DNA of 64,000 nt, from NCBI GenBank assembly GCA_947172415.1, contig OX359190.1:3658001-3722000 (forward strand), in the 5' to 3' direction. The translations under genes and the position numbers were made by a program. How positions within the stretch are numbered: the stretch's first letter is position 1; each line of letters starts with the position of its first letter. The DNA comes from Chondrosia reniformis. Taxonomy: Eukaryota; Porifera; Demospongiae; Chondrillida; Chondrillidae. Under the pieces are notes generated by a model, which did no database searches, was not told the DNA's origin, and saw only the letters and a list, made by a program, of their open reading frames with translations. Positions 52,508 to 63,037 of this stretch are shown here, piece by piece.

Positions 52508-54043
52508 ATGCTTTCTTTTGGACCTCCAGATCTAGACATGGCTAGCTTTGTACCATTTCATTCTGGTGATGAAATTCAGCCACTTGAGTCACGTATAGTG
52601 AGATCTCAGTCCAAGATTGCAATGAAAATTCAGTTACCTCCTCAACGGTGTCCAACCTACAGAGAATATAGCACCACCAGTGTTGAGAGGGCCTATAAGG
52701 CTGTCACTATGGGTGAAATGAGTTTGAGAAAGGCTGCTGAAGAGTATGGTGTTCCTCGATCTACTTTACATGATAAGGTAAAGGGAAAGAGTGCAATTAA
52801 TGTAAAGAGTGGCACCAAGAAGTACCTTAGTGATGGAGAAGAAGCCAAGTTAGTAGAGTTTTTAGCTGGGTGTGCTACAGTTGGCTATGCCAAGTCTAGA
52901 AAAGAGGTACAAGCAATTGTACAACAAATAGTTAGTTTGAGGGATCCACACATAGAGATAACAAAGGGGTGGTGGGATTCCTTTAAGCACAGACACCCTG
53001 AAATAACATTGCGCCAAGCAGAGCCTCTATCATATGCAAGAGCTGTTGCCACCAATCCACAAGTAGTGGAAAAGTACTTCAGTCTACTTGAAGAAACTAT
53101 GGAAGCAAATGGCTTGACTCGCTGTCCTGGCCAAATATTTAATTGCGATGAGACAGGAATGCCTCTCGCACATAAACCAGCAAAAGTTGTATCCTTGGTA
53201 GGACAGAAGCATCCATATGCCATTACATCTGGCGAGAAGGCACAAATCACCGTATTAGCATGTGCTAGTGCCAGTGGATACACTATACCACCCATGGTCA
53301 TTTTTGACAGAAAACAGTTACAAGTAGAAATGACCAGAAATGAGGTACCAGGCACTTTCTATGGTCTTTCAGACTCTGGATGGATGGATATGCAGCTCTT
53401 TGAGGAGTGGTTTAAAGGTCATTTCTTGGTTCATGCTCCATCTGCTAGGCCTCTACTTTTGCTCCTAGATGGCCATTCTTCACACTACAACCCTAGGCTT
53501 CTCAGAATTGCTGCAGAGGAAGGAGTGATTCTACTCTGCCTACCGCCGCACACCACCCACCTTCTGCAGCCATTGGATAATGGGACATTTTCCTCTCTAA
53601 AGGATCATTGGCGAAGAGAGTGCCAGAAATTTTATGCTGAGAACCCAGGTAAGGCCTTAAATCGCAGAAATTTTATGGGAGTATTCCACAAGGCCTGGGT
53701 TCGAGGAATGACCATCAGCAATGTTATAGCATGCTTTCGCTCAGTAGGAGTATATCCTTTAGATAAACAGGTAGTTGTGTCACAGCTCCCTTGTGAAAAT
53801 GGTATGAGCCCTACCCGTGAAGTCCCTATGCCCTATGTACCCTTCTGTACACCAAGAAGAGGTGAAACTCCTGGACCTCGTGCAGCTGATGACGAGTCAC
53901 TGAAGCACACCATGGCCACCTACTCATCTGATGAAATAGAGAGCTTCCAAGCTAGACTGCAAGCGTCTAAAACTCACGATATGCAGTCTGGTTGGAAACC
54001 TTCCACCCAAGAGCACATGAATCAACAAGAGAAGATACATTAG
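52508..54043 (+). CDS. pogo/jerky-type DDE transposase
   Basis: The frame is open from 52436; the first good ATG is 52508, preceded in frame by TAA at 52433-52435. From that ATG (511 residues): a psq-type helix-turn-helix at about 57-95 (VERAYKAVTMGEMSLRKAAE, YGVPRSTLHDKVKGKS), a CENP-B-like second DNA-binding part at 105-165 (GWWDSFKHRHPEI), and a DDE_1 catalytic core with Asp214 (FNCDETG), Asp321 (LLLDGHSSHY) and Asp357 (QPLDNGTFSSLK), the DDD triad of pogo/Tigger enzymes. Family size is about 450-550 residues, so the enzyme looks complete. It cuts and pastes DNA between the TIRs. The last residues (ESFQARLQASKTH...) shift frame near 54000 relative to the linker and PHD exon. Confidence 0.9.
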   Translation: MLSFGPPDLDMASFVPFHSGDEIQPLESRIVRSQSKIAMKIQLPPQRCPTYREYSTTSVERAYKAVTMGEMSLRKAAEEYGVPRSTLHDKVKGKSAINVKSGTKKYLSDGEEAKLVEFLAGCATVGYAKSRKEVQAIVQQIVSLRDPHIEITKGWWDSFKHRHPEITLRQAEPLSYARAVATNPQVVEKYFSLLEETMEANGLTRCPGQIFNCDETGMPLAHKPAKVVSLVGQKHPYAITSGEKAQITVLACASASGYTIPPMVIFDRKQLQVEMTRNEVPGTFYGLSDSGWMDMQLFEEWFKGHFLVHAPSARPLLLLLDGHSSHYNPRLLRIAAEEGVILLCLPPHTTHLLQPLDNGTFSSLKDHWRRECQKFYAENPGKALNRRNFMGVFHKAWVRGMTISNVIACFRSVGVYPLDKQVVVSQLPCENGMSPTREVPMPYVPFCTPRRGETPGPRAADDESLKHTMATYSSDEIESFQARLQASKTHDMQSGWKPSTQEHMNQQEKIH

Positions 54044-54249
54044 GAGTAATATTGAAACGCCCTATGCCACCAGCTCAATACAAAAAGCTACAGAGCCATC
54101 CTACTTGTGGGCGTGTACTTACCAGCCAACAATGTATTCAAGAATTAGCTGAAAAGGAAGAGAAAAAAAGGAAACAGGAAGAAGAAAAAGAGGAAAGAAA
54201 GAAACAGCGTGAGAAAAAGAAGAGGGAAAAGGAAGAAGAGAAGAAGTAG
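53992..54249 (+). CDS. Charged linker of the pogo protein (shifted frame)
   Basis: In a frame different from the transposase, STREDTLGVILKRPMPPAQY and VLTSQQCIQELAEKEEKKRK lead into a Lys/Glu-rich helical stretch ending at TAG near 54249. This is the usual linker between DDE core and C-terminal domain in this lineage. Either a one-base shift occurred near 54000 or a splice event joins the frames. Confidence 0.5.
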   Translation: METFHPRAHESTREDTLGVILKRPMPPAQYKKLQSHPTCGRVLTSQQCIQELAEKEEKKRKQEEEKEERKKQREKKKREKEEEKK

Positions 54250-54426
54250 AAGAGAAAAAAGCAGGAAATAAAGAAGACCCTTTGTGAAAAAAAACTAATG
54301 AATCAAGCATCATTACAGATAGGTATATACATGACTCATTAAGAAGCACATACAGATCTAAATATATATATAACATGCATAATTACAAATTAAACTCACC
54401 ATATGTACATTCTCTTTGCATATAGT

Positions 54427-54784
54427 GACTTCATCTACACAGCATGATGAGGAATTTACAATGGAAGAGGTGAAAAAATTTCAGTGCCGATTGGAGGAGG
54501 GGTATGACTTACCCGATCCACGTTATTCAATGTGGCTTAAACAGATTGGTATCAGGCCTAGTCCAAAAAAGAAATCCTGCAAAACGTCCAGTATACAGAC
54601 AACTGTCCATAACTTGGATGAGGAGAAGGCACAGACATCTTGTTTGGATGGGCAATGCAAACACCCCAAGGCCAGAAAATGGATTGGCTGTGACAGTTGC
54701 ACTCGGTGGTACCACTGCCTCTGTGCAAAAGTACCACATAAGAAAGCCACATTAGTCAATTTTACATGTTCTAATTGTCTCTAA
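54427..54784 (+). CDS. PHD-finger exon of the pogo element
   Basis: After a CATATAG acceptor at 54426, about 118 residues follow: EEFTMEEVKKFQCRLEEGYD and DPRYSMWLKQIGIRP, then a C4HC3 PHD finger, CLDGQC ... CDSC ... WYHCLC ... FTCSNCL, and TAA at 54782. All eight metal ligands are present. The frame keeps an Ser/Lys-rich hinge before the finger. The PHD finger probably reads histone tails or another peptide and could bias target choice. The relic at 10459-11231 shows the same fusion. Splicing from the linker is inferred, not shown. Confidence 0.75.
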
Positions 54785-55142
54785 CTGATGCATTTGACAT
54801 GTGAAAGCATTTGTTTGGACTTACTGACTATATTTATACTCTAGCTTGTCATTATTATATATGATGTATTATTCTGGTAGCTTCAGAAGTAATATGTTAA
54901 CTGCATATCCAGGAGAATCATCACTCACACTACAGCTGGTTTATTACCCAAAATATTTGGTATGGATGCATAAAAAAGGATCTTATATATACTAAAGTCC
55001 TGTGCTTGGATTTACTTTTCCGAGGTATAATGCATTATTCATGCCCAATAAGCTTAGGGTGATTTGTTTTCATTTAGAACTGTCAATTCTAAATTAGAGT
55101 TATTCTAAATTGAAGGCCGTTGACATTTAAAAACTGTTACCC
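54785..55142. other. 3' untranslated part of the pogo element
   Basis: AT-rich, non-coding, between the PHD exon stop and the right TIR. Confidence 0.6.
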
Positions 55143-55532
55143 AGTGTCCGAAAATTCGTGACCCCGACCACCCATATTTAAAGTTCCCTAGCTCCTTCGT
55201 GGAAGAGAGTTTTCTTTTGAAATTTTAGTCCTAATTAGCACAAGTCTGTACCCATTCGGCAATGTAGAAAGAGTTAGCAAATACCTGCGCCTTGCGACGT
55301 ACGCTTCGCTGTCCGAAAATACATGCTATCTGTCCGAAAATATATATTTCCAGACACTTCGATATTTCTACTGTAACTCTGTTAAGGAAGCGCAGATCTA
55401 GTTCAAACTTGGCAGGGCTAGTAATCTTAGTGTACTCGTGTGACGTGCCAAGAATGACGACAATCGATTAATGAACGGCTGAGATCAGGTGTCCGATTAT
55501 TAATGGTGTCCGAAAATAGAAGCCACGCCCTA

Positions 55533-55810
55533 TGTATAATACGAGTTCATACGTAACTATTGTTACACTTAATTTATACGTCAATACATCGTTTTTGCAA
55601 ATGGCGGCGTTCAGGAAGCTTTAGTTAACGAAGCTTTTCCATCGTTATTTATAAAGTTTAAGACACTTAAGCGTCCTCAATCGTTAGTATTACGAATATA
55701 TATATTAAATCCCAACGATGCGGCCAAGTAGTTCGAGTTAATTCGGGGGGCGGCAGCCCCACGAGTTTTTAAACTCGAAATACTAGTTTGAAGTTTGCTT
55801 ACTCGGAGTG
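55533..55810 (-). repeat. Dispersed repeat (family R), copy 3
   Basis: Homologous in inverted sense to 49245-49465 and 32339-32560. It ends with CCAAGTAGTTCGAGTTAATT and a GGGGGGCGGCAGCCCC hairpin. Confidence 0.6.
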
Positions 55811-55987
55811 CCACGATATATATGGATCACACTATAAATTAATTAAGCTTGAGCAAGCCCCACCCTAGTGAGGTGAACTGTGAGTTTTTACCTGTCTTCA
55901 GTGAATCATGCATATTTCTGCTGACCATTCTGTAGTCAAACATATTCCATATTTTGTAATTGGAATGTTAACATTGTTGTTCTTGAT

Positions 55988-56400
55988 CAGAGAGTACGTT
56001 GGTACTCTTATGCAGGCATATATTAGCGAGGAAAATGTGTAGGGATAGTACTGGTTGCTTTGTTTTCCCAATACAATTGTATCGGAGCGAATCCCGAAAT
56101 CGGCTGAAAACCGCCGTAACAAGTTAAATAATAGAACAGCCATGTTATAAACTGGCCTCGACCGTGTTCCGCTGGCAAATGAACGAACTTAGAAATCTCC
56201 CATTTTCGTCAACTTCTTAGTGATGATCATCAGCCGCTGTAACTAAAAAAGTAAATAAGTTCGGGCTACGAAAGTACTCTAAATTTTCCGCGCTGTAGGA
56301 GCGAGAGCGATAACGTTATTCTTGATTACGACGGTGTTCGTGGCTCTAGAGTCAAGGATTCTTTCATGATCAATAAATTTACCGATATCAACGTATTATT
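55988..56400 (+). repeat. Dispersed family M, copy
   Basis: Begins CAGAGAGTACGTTGGTACTC and contains GACCGTGTTCCGCTGGCAAAT-like text and GAGCGAGAGCGATAACGTTA, as at 40935-41385. Confidence 0.55.
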
Positions 56401-57014
56401 AGCACGAGAAGGGTGTGAGGAATTTTAATTAGCACTTTGACTGTATGCACCATCTTTTGACACGTATTAATTTGCAACAACCGCTGGCTCTTGCTCCAAG
56501 GTTCGCCCCGCAATGTCTTGCATTCACTAGTATATCACTGTATACATGAACGCATCTGGATGTGCGGTATGCTTCTTGATCGCTCTTTTATAACGTCTCG
56601 AAAATTACACTCGCATAGTACAAGATGCATGCCTGAGTTTGCGCTCTTCGAATATTCGGTATTATGTAAATACGTATAAACACCGAGAATAAATACAAAT
56701 GGTAATGTAGCGATACAAGTATAGCACATTCCTTTACCGGGATATGTTGCCTACACGAGGCCTTGACACGACCAGTTCGATCTTCTACTAGAGATGTCTA
56801 ATTCCAAGGCTTCCATGCACGATGGCGGAAAGGTTCAGTTAACATATTCTGCAAGGAGCGTCTGAAAAGAGTGACCTTTCAGCCACGAAGAAGAGATGAA
56901 TTTGCTCTCTATTTCAGCAGCTGTCACTGTTGCAATGCAAGGCCTTGCGGCTGTCGGTAATGAACTGCAAACGCGCATTCAAGGAACGAAACCCCACGAA
57001 CTTGAAACGAATAT
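56401..57014. other. Locally GC- and CpG-richer stretch without an assigned gene
   Basis: Composition rises well above the AT-rich background, with many CpG dinucleotides. A plus-strand frame from an ATG near 56794 (MSNSKASMHDGGKVQLTYSA) and the 56890-57030 stretch (AAVTVAMQGLAAVGNELQTR) look coding-like but are broken by stops. It may be a promoter/first-exon region or a recent insertion. Confidence 0.3.
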
Positions 57015-57398
57015 ATACAAGTAAATAAAAAACATTTACAAAAATGATGTTAGAAGTAGTAATGGCAGTGTTCACTAATACATCTGCAAAAAGTATCGAA
57101 ACAAGACACTGATTATATGATAAGGCTAATCATACAGAAGTTGCATATATACTGAAATTTAAGTAACTTAACCATACACTTCTGTGTTTGGGCGCACTAA
57201 CCTTAAGTAGGAATGGTGCGCCCAAACACAGAAGTGTATGGTTAAGTTACTTAAATTTCAGTATATATTCAACTTCTGTATGATTAGCCTTATCATATAA
57301 TCAGTGTCTTGTTTCGATACTTTTTGCAGATGTATTAGTGAACACTGCCATTACTACTTCTAACATCATTTTTGTAAATGTTTTTTATTTACTTGTAT
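57015..57398. mobile_element. Near-perfect foldback with 183-bp arms
   Basis: 57015-57197 and 57216-57398 are reverse complements with a single mismatch that I can find (near 57147/57267), around an 18-base loop. Ends are ATACAAGTAAATAAAAAAC. No coding content. It could be a young foldback MITE. Confidence 0.85.
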
Positions 57399-57419
57399 TC
57401 CCCCTTTTTTCCTCTTAAT

Positions 57420-57958
57420 ATTACTTGTTTTGAATTGATTTGAAAGTTTTCTTGGCGAAGATCTCAAAATAACGTCTTAGACAAGAGAAATTTGCCGAAA
57501 ACCATGATCTCTTAATTAAAAAATGGCGTCCGAGAAGACCACAATTTTCGCTCTTCACAATTAACATGCTTATTGTAGAGCGCATTCAGATTTAGGGCTG
57601 TCTATTCCCTAGTTCCGAAATATTTATGACGATTTATAACTAGTACGTGCCCGCATAAGTTCGCATATTAGCGCTAGTCTATTCAATAAAAGAAGAAGAA
57701 GAAGAAGAAAAAATGAATTTTGGAAGTGGGTCTATTCCTAGTTAGCCGCTTTTTGAACGCTATAGAGCGTGTAGAGCGTCGAAACATGTTTTGACATTTA
57801 GGAAAGCGTGCATTAATCGCTGCAAATAACCGAATATAACCGAAAATCGCTTCGTTGGCGATTTATGAGGTGTTGATTGCTAATACATTGGATAGGGCGG
57901 CCATTTTTTTTTCCGGCCATTCCTACTTAGAGAGTACTACCGTACTCTCTGATACGAC
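57420..57958 (-). repeat. MITE (family X), inverted copy
   Basis: Reverse-complement relative of 62108-62540: shared GGGCGGCCAT, TTTATGAGGTGTTGATTG, CCCTAGTTCCGAAAT and GCATAAGTTCGCATATTAGC. It ends with the AGAGAGTACTACCGTACTCT motif also present at family M ends. Confidence 0.65.
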
Positions 57959-58982
57959 AATCCTTATTGCCAATTTGGAGAGTGTAATCCTGACTCTTGT
58001 ATAGTATTAGTCTACTCTATTGAACCCCACTGAAAGCTGTTTAATATGTAAATTATTTAGATACGTTCTATAGGAAACTAGTTGGCTGAAAGAGTCTGTC
58101 TTCTAGGCAGAGAAATGAATGTAGCTACACTTTTAATGTTCGAGTAAAAGAAGTATGCCTATATAATATGATCATGTTTAATCTATATAGACCTACATTG
58201 CTTACCACAAAACTTAAATGCTCCTGTCTATCTCACATATCAGACGTTTTGACCCCGAGGGTCTTCCTTAGTCAGGGATACTGTATTTGTTGTTTTTTTC
58301 ATCTTCCATGTAGCTTGCTGGTGGTCTTCAATTTGATGGAGACAAGTTCCTTCTCTTTAAAGACCAGTCTACCTCTACTGGAAGACCTGAAGTTATTAGG
58401 CAGCTGACACCATCTGACAACTCGGGAGACGTGAGGGAGGCAGTTGTAAGCAGACCAATACTTGGCTTACCTCATTGAAAACCTCACCATTGGCAAAATA
58501 GTTGATGAACTGTAGCAGGGAGTGGGTTTTAGGCCACTAAGGTGTACAATGAAATCGAAACCACAAAGAGCAACGACGGCTCCAATGACATCTTTCTCCG
58601 TCACCTCTGGAGTACCGGTACAGAGGAGACACAGAGCTATATAGGCTATATATCTTCATTAAACTGTACACAAACATATGTACATTAGCCTATATAACGT
58701 GGCCCTTTTTTAAACAGTGATGTATACGAACATATACACAAAACCAATGTAGCTACAAAATAAATCACATCTATAAAGCCCATGTCTATATACTTCTCTG
58801 TACAATAAATAGCCATTGTACATAAAGCAGAAAATATAAATTCTCCAAATGATAACTAGATATGTAACATGCACAAAGAGTGTATAGGCAAATTAATAAA
58901 TTTGTCAAAAAGTAACTTGTTAATATGATCTTGAGATTTAGAGAATACTATAAATGTTTCTTTGTTTTCCTGTTTAATTTAA
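57959..58982. other. Non-coding; one exon-like block
   Basis: After a TTCCATGTAG acceptor-like site near 58312, the plus strand is open for about 50 codons (GLQFDGDKFLLFKDQSTSTG, RPEVIRQLTPSDNSGDVREA). No family recognised. The remainder is AT-rich. Confidence 0.25.
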
Positions 58983-59449
58983 TCAGTCTCTTCATCAAAT
59001 AGTTTAACGCGTTTTCCAGATCCAGGGGCAGCTGAATCTGCACGTGCAGAACTCCGCCTCTTTCCTAGAAATGAAACTTGGGCGGGAGAGTTAACTCTGT
59101 TATGTTCACAGTTGATCACAACATACACTGGATGGTGATCACTGACTTTATCCATCTGTACAATGTATATAGTACATGCAAAGGTATATGGATTATGTGA
59201 TATGTACTAAAGTAATTCAAACAGAAACTTGGAATCATGCAATGGCAAGCCTGAGACTAATATATATTACTTGACTGTATAATCATATGAAGAAAGGATT
59301 GAAACCAAAAAAATGAATTTACAGTCATTATGACATATAGTTGTAAGTCTTAGCCTATATATATGGATTAATGTATATTGCATGCACCTAATGTAAATGA
59401 CCCTAAGAGGAATTTATATATCCTAATTATATATATTATCCATGAAAAA

Positions 59450-59665
59450 TCTAATACACCATTTTCCAACATGCTATGGCTATTCTGTAAAAAAGTCTAT
59501 AGGGGAACTAAACCTGAAGAGAGCTTTGGATGAGGATACATGAGTCTTTTCTTTCTTCTTTCATCTTCTTCTCCACTGGGTCAGACAGCTGTTCCTGGGA
59601 ATTCCATCCTTTATCAATGATACTGAAAGTCTTTGTCTTTTTCTTTATCTAGATCTTCTGTGAAT
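59450..59665 (-). repeat. Inverted copy of the 50745-50985 segment, in a DNase-like gene intron
   Basis: Reverse complement of 50745-50985 with roughly one difference per ten bases by eye. It lies between the last two exons of the DNase I-like gene. Confidence 0.6.
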
Positions 59666-60431
59666 CCTTGGCTGTCTATGCTAAATCTAGGGACCTTATA
59701 TACACTATTTTGACACTATGTTTAACAAAATGTACTATGCAGCTATGCAGCTTTATTAATGTTACAGTGACAACTGCTGATGGAACTGCTGCTGGTAAGG
59801 TTTTAGACACATGCACATACATGTCACAGATTGTTAGCTTGTATATATATACCATAAAGTAGGAAAGTTAATGGCTTTGTATACATATATATTCACATAA
59901 AAGCTCTTTGGAATCTATAGTTTTGCAGTGTAATCTTCGAGGATTACCAGCCTAATACTCTTCAATTTATGATTAAGTATGCAAATATTACGATACAATT
60001 TACATGCACATCCTTAAAAAGAGTGAAAATTTATTCCCCTAGAAAATTCCTGCTAAGTATTTTGGTATATACTTTATTTTAAACACTAAAAACTATATAT
60101 ATGTGTGTGATTATCTGACTACATGCAATAGAATACAATTTACATATTTACCTACCAAAGCATGCATGCAGTCATCAGTGATGTCACCAGTTACTGTTTC
60201 AGTAATAGTTTCTTCAACAATATTTCTTACAGTATCAAGGACCCCATACTCCTTGACACATTTTGTAGCATATCTCATTCTTCTATCTCTGCTTCCATCA
60301 ACAGCTACAATCCTTCAATAATAATTACATAATACATAGAAACAACTGTTTAATACACATATACACACAAGATTAATGTTTTTAAGAGATCTACAATATG
60401 ACATAATTATACGTACATACGTATGTAAGAT

Positions 60432-60722
60432 ATATGAAGTTTATGGAGCAACAGCAACATTAAATCTTTGGAATAGAACGTTTCAACCCATAGGTCTTCA
60501 TCAGCAATATGAAAAAATTAGGAAAGGTTGGTGTTTAAACATCCTCATTAAATATTTGGTGCACAATTTCATTACATCATTTTTCACACCTGCCAAACAA
60601 CTTCCATTTAAACACCAACCTTTCCTCATTTTTTCATATTGCTGATGAAGACCTACGGGTTGAAACGTTCTATTCCCAAGATTTAATGTTGCTGTTGCTC
60701 AATAAACTTCATATATCATCAT
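60432..60722. mobile_element. Foldback element in an intron
   Basis: 60432-60543 (ATATGAAGTTTATGGAGCAA ... GGTTGGTGTTTAAA) and 60608-60722 are long near reverse complements around a 65-bp centre. It contains CTGATGAAGACCTACGGGTT, a word type common in animal repeats. Located between exons of the DNase I-like gene. Confidence 0.75.
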
Positions 60723-61729
60723 GATCGCGACAAATAAACCCTATCACTTCATACATATATATGTGCACCTATCTAGTTTTAATCTATGACATATAAGTAT
60801 TTGGGATAAATAATAAATGCTCACATGCACTTATAATAGATACAACAATGATCTAATATAGTTTTGCAGTGACATTACAATGGAAATGGAACCATAATAT
60901 ATATACAAAAGGCTAAATTCACCAGATTGCTTTGTTCTTAAACAGAAATCAAAAAACTAGAGTGGTAATCAACAGATTTATCAAATCGAAAAGGTCACAT
61001 CACATCTGCCACAGGGTACAGTACATGCATTTACCGAAAATCTGGACACCTCTATAATCAGGTCACAAGGTGTCCACATTATACATACAGGCTCCACTGT
61101 ATACAGTTCTTTGACCCTTATTTACCTTTTGTATACTAATAATAAAATTAACAGCATAATCCAGAATTTAAACAACATTTTTTTCAAGTGATAATAATTA
61201 TCTCCATAAAAAGGTGTGCTTCAGTACATCTCATAAATATACATTTCAATACCATATATATACTCTTTAAATTGGACATCCAGCTAATTTACACAAATTT
61301 TATATAATTATACATGTGATGAAATTATATAGGTTAATATGGTTATAAAGCAATTTCTCTAAATATATATACATGTAAAATTACACACATACAGTCAAGG
61401 TGAATCCTTCCTAAATGTTTGTAAAATACATGCATAATATGAGTACCTGTCATACTTGCAAGGCCTTCGTACATATTGAAATAAATTTGTAGGTGAATTG
61501 ATTAGCCACATGGTTGCAAAGCCAAAATTCAACTTGCCTGCTCTAAGAAAATTATTGAATGTTGTACTTGGAAAATATGTGCAGTCGGCATTAAAATCTC
61601 CCATGAAGTAAGCATTCAGAAAATATGAACTATACTCAGATTGCAAATTCAGAAAATCCTAATAAACATTTTTTAAATTTTCTACTTCCATCTGTGTGCC
61701 ACCATTTCTATCTGCTCTTGCATGTAAAC

Positions 61730-62107
61730 CTTACAAGAGAGTAATATTAGAGTAAATTAATTTATATACACAAGAAATTCACAAGAGTATACTCAAGAAT
61801 AATTTGTGGACAAATAGGATATGATACATGCATGTACTGCAAATATGCATGCAGTCAGTAAAACCAGTACAATTTGAATGTTTTATAAAAAGAGAATTCC
61901 ATTGCTAAGGAAATGTACAAAAAAAGAACTATGGATCTTCCCCACCACAAAATGCTTTGAATAACAAAAAAACTCTTTTCATCCAAAATTAAACCCAACA
62001 TCATCTTCACTCTATAAAGTCATGTTACAATATAAACTATAACCTTGTAAACTTACCAGTAAGCATCAAATGAAGAGATAGACTTTTATATGTACATAAT
62101 TTCATTT
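61730..62107 (-). other. Upstream DNase I-like region, mostly intronic
   Basis: Only a short possible exon at 62082-62057 (reading SLSLHLMLTG up to a GTAAGT donor) that would join in phase with GLHARAD. The rest is AT-rich. Confidence 0.3.
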
Positions 62108-62540
62108 GTGATATATCACAGAGTACGGTAGTACTCTATAAGTAGGGATGTGCGAAAAAAACATGGCCGCCCTATTCAATGTATTATCAATTAACACCTC
62201 ATAAATCAACAACGTTGAGATTTTCGGTTGCATTCATGTGTTTGCAGTCGTTTTTGCATGCTTTTCTAAACGCTAAAACATGTTTCGATGCTCTACAACC
62301 TTCGCAAAGTGGTTAAACCGAAATAGGCCAAATTCTGCAATTTCTCATTTTTTCTTCTTCTTTTTCAAATGAGCTAGTGCTAACATGCGAACTTACGCAG
62401 GTACATACAAATACTAAATCGTCATGAATGTTTCCGAACTAGGGAATAGGCTACCCTAGATTTCAACGCGCTCCATCCGAAGCGTTGAAAGTGCCAAATT
62501 TAGGGTCTCTTTGAACGCCATTTTTTAATTAAGTTTCAAA
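62108..62540 (+). repeat. MITE (family X), direct copy
   Basis: Begins CAGAGTACGGTAGTACTCTA, then GTAGGGATG and CATGGCCGCCCTATTCAATG; inverted relative of 57420-57958. It lies directly upstream of the last recognisable DNase I-like exon and may have displaced its 5' half. Confidence 0.65.
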
Positions 62541-63037
62541 TTCTCTATATAAAATAAGTAACTCGAGTGAGTAATATTTGTGGTACTGCCGCCACCCGCG
62601 ATCGAATTTCTTAGGCACTTTGCAGGGCCTATATACAGTCGTATTCTTAACAATTATGCACCCTTTAATATTCTAAACTGAATGTTAAGAGAACGGTAGA
62701 AAACATACTTATCAAATTTGGGATCTTTTCGGACGCCATTTTTTAATTTAGAGCTCTCTATTATATCGTCTATTCTGCTACTTTATTTCAAGTTTTAGTT
62801 AAAAGTAGGGATGGCACGGTCTATAAGAGCAATATAGGGGGGTCTGCTGTAATCGTCAGCATACCGTCCATCGTATTCTTGTATTACGGGAATAGTTACC
62901 TTGGAACTACATAAAATACATAACATATGAAAACTGATAACATATACACTGAGTAGGGTGGCCTTTGTGCCATGCATATCACATTATTCCAGTAGTTAGG
63001 TATATCAAGGTGTGAAAATATTTGTGAAAAGGGGAAA
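62541..63037. other. Non-coding stretch before the LINE
   Basis: A second piece similar to family X ends (GACGCCATTTTTTAATT occurs twice, near 62515 and 62735). No gene. The 5' end of the LINE may lie near 62800. Confidence 0.35.

Larger units (their letters stand above)
51881..55530 (+). mobile_element. pogo-like transposon with 388-bp TIRs and PHD finger
   Basis: Bases 51881-52268 are repeated in reverse complement at 55143-55530 with very few mismatches. Both ends begin GGGCGTGGCTTCTATTTTCG and are flanked by TA (51879-51880, 55531-55532), the pogo/Tc1 target duplication. Each TIR contains five copies of a (T)CGGACA word (near 51898, 51917, 52076, 52095, 52261), likely transposase-binding sites. 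Inside are one long transposase frame and a PHD-finger exon. At 3,650 bp with long near-identical TIRs, it is the youngest-looking element of the window. Confidence 0.9.
58983..61729 (-). pseudogene. DNase I-like endonuclease gene, 3' exons, with nonsense codon
   Basis: Three exons join in phase on the minus strand: 61729-61447, 60312-60156 and 59155-58983, all with GT donors and AG acceptors. They encode GLHARADRNGG, a TAG at 61661-61659 where a Leu is expected (NVY*DFLNL), YFMGDFNADCTYF (metal/catalytic Asp-Asn), WLINSPTN ... CKYDRIVAVDG (catalytic Asp region) and VSDHHPVYVVI (catalytic His). This is the order and spacing of the second half of DNase I-family nucleases. The C-terminus adds GKRRSSARADSAAPGSGKRV, a likely nuclear signal, then a TGA at 58985-58983. 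A short upstream exon may lie at 62082-62057. The 5' half is not found and a MITE starts at 62108. The TAG suggests a pseudogene unless it is a sequencing error. Confidence 0.65.

Noticed and set aside
52885-53355. A 156-codon minus-strand frame inside the pogo transposase
   Set aside because: Antisense shadow of the catalytic core; no motif of its own.
60103-60321. 72-codon plus-strand frame
   Set aside because: Antisense of the DNase I-like exon at 60156-60312, whose splice sites and homology are on the minus strand.
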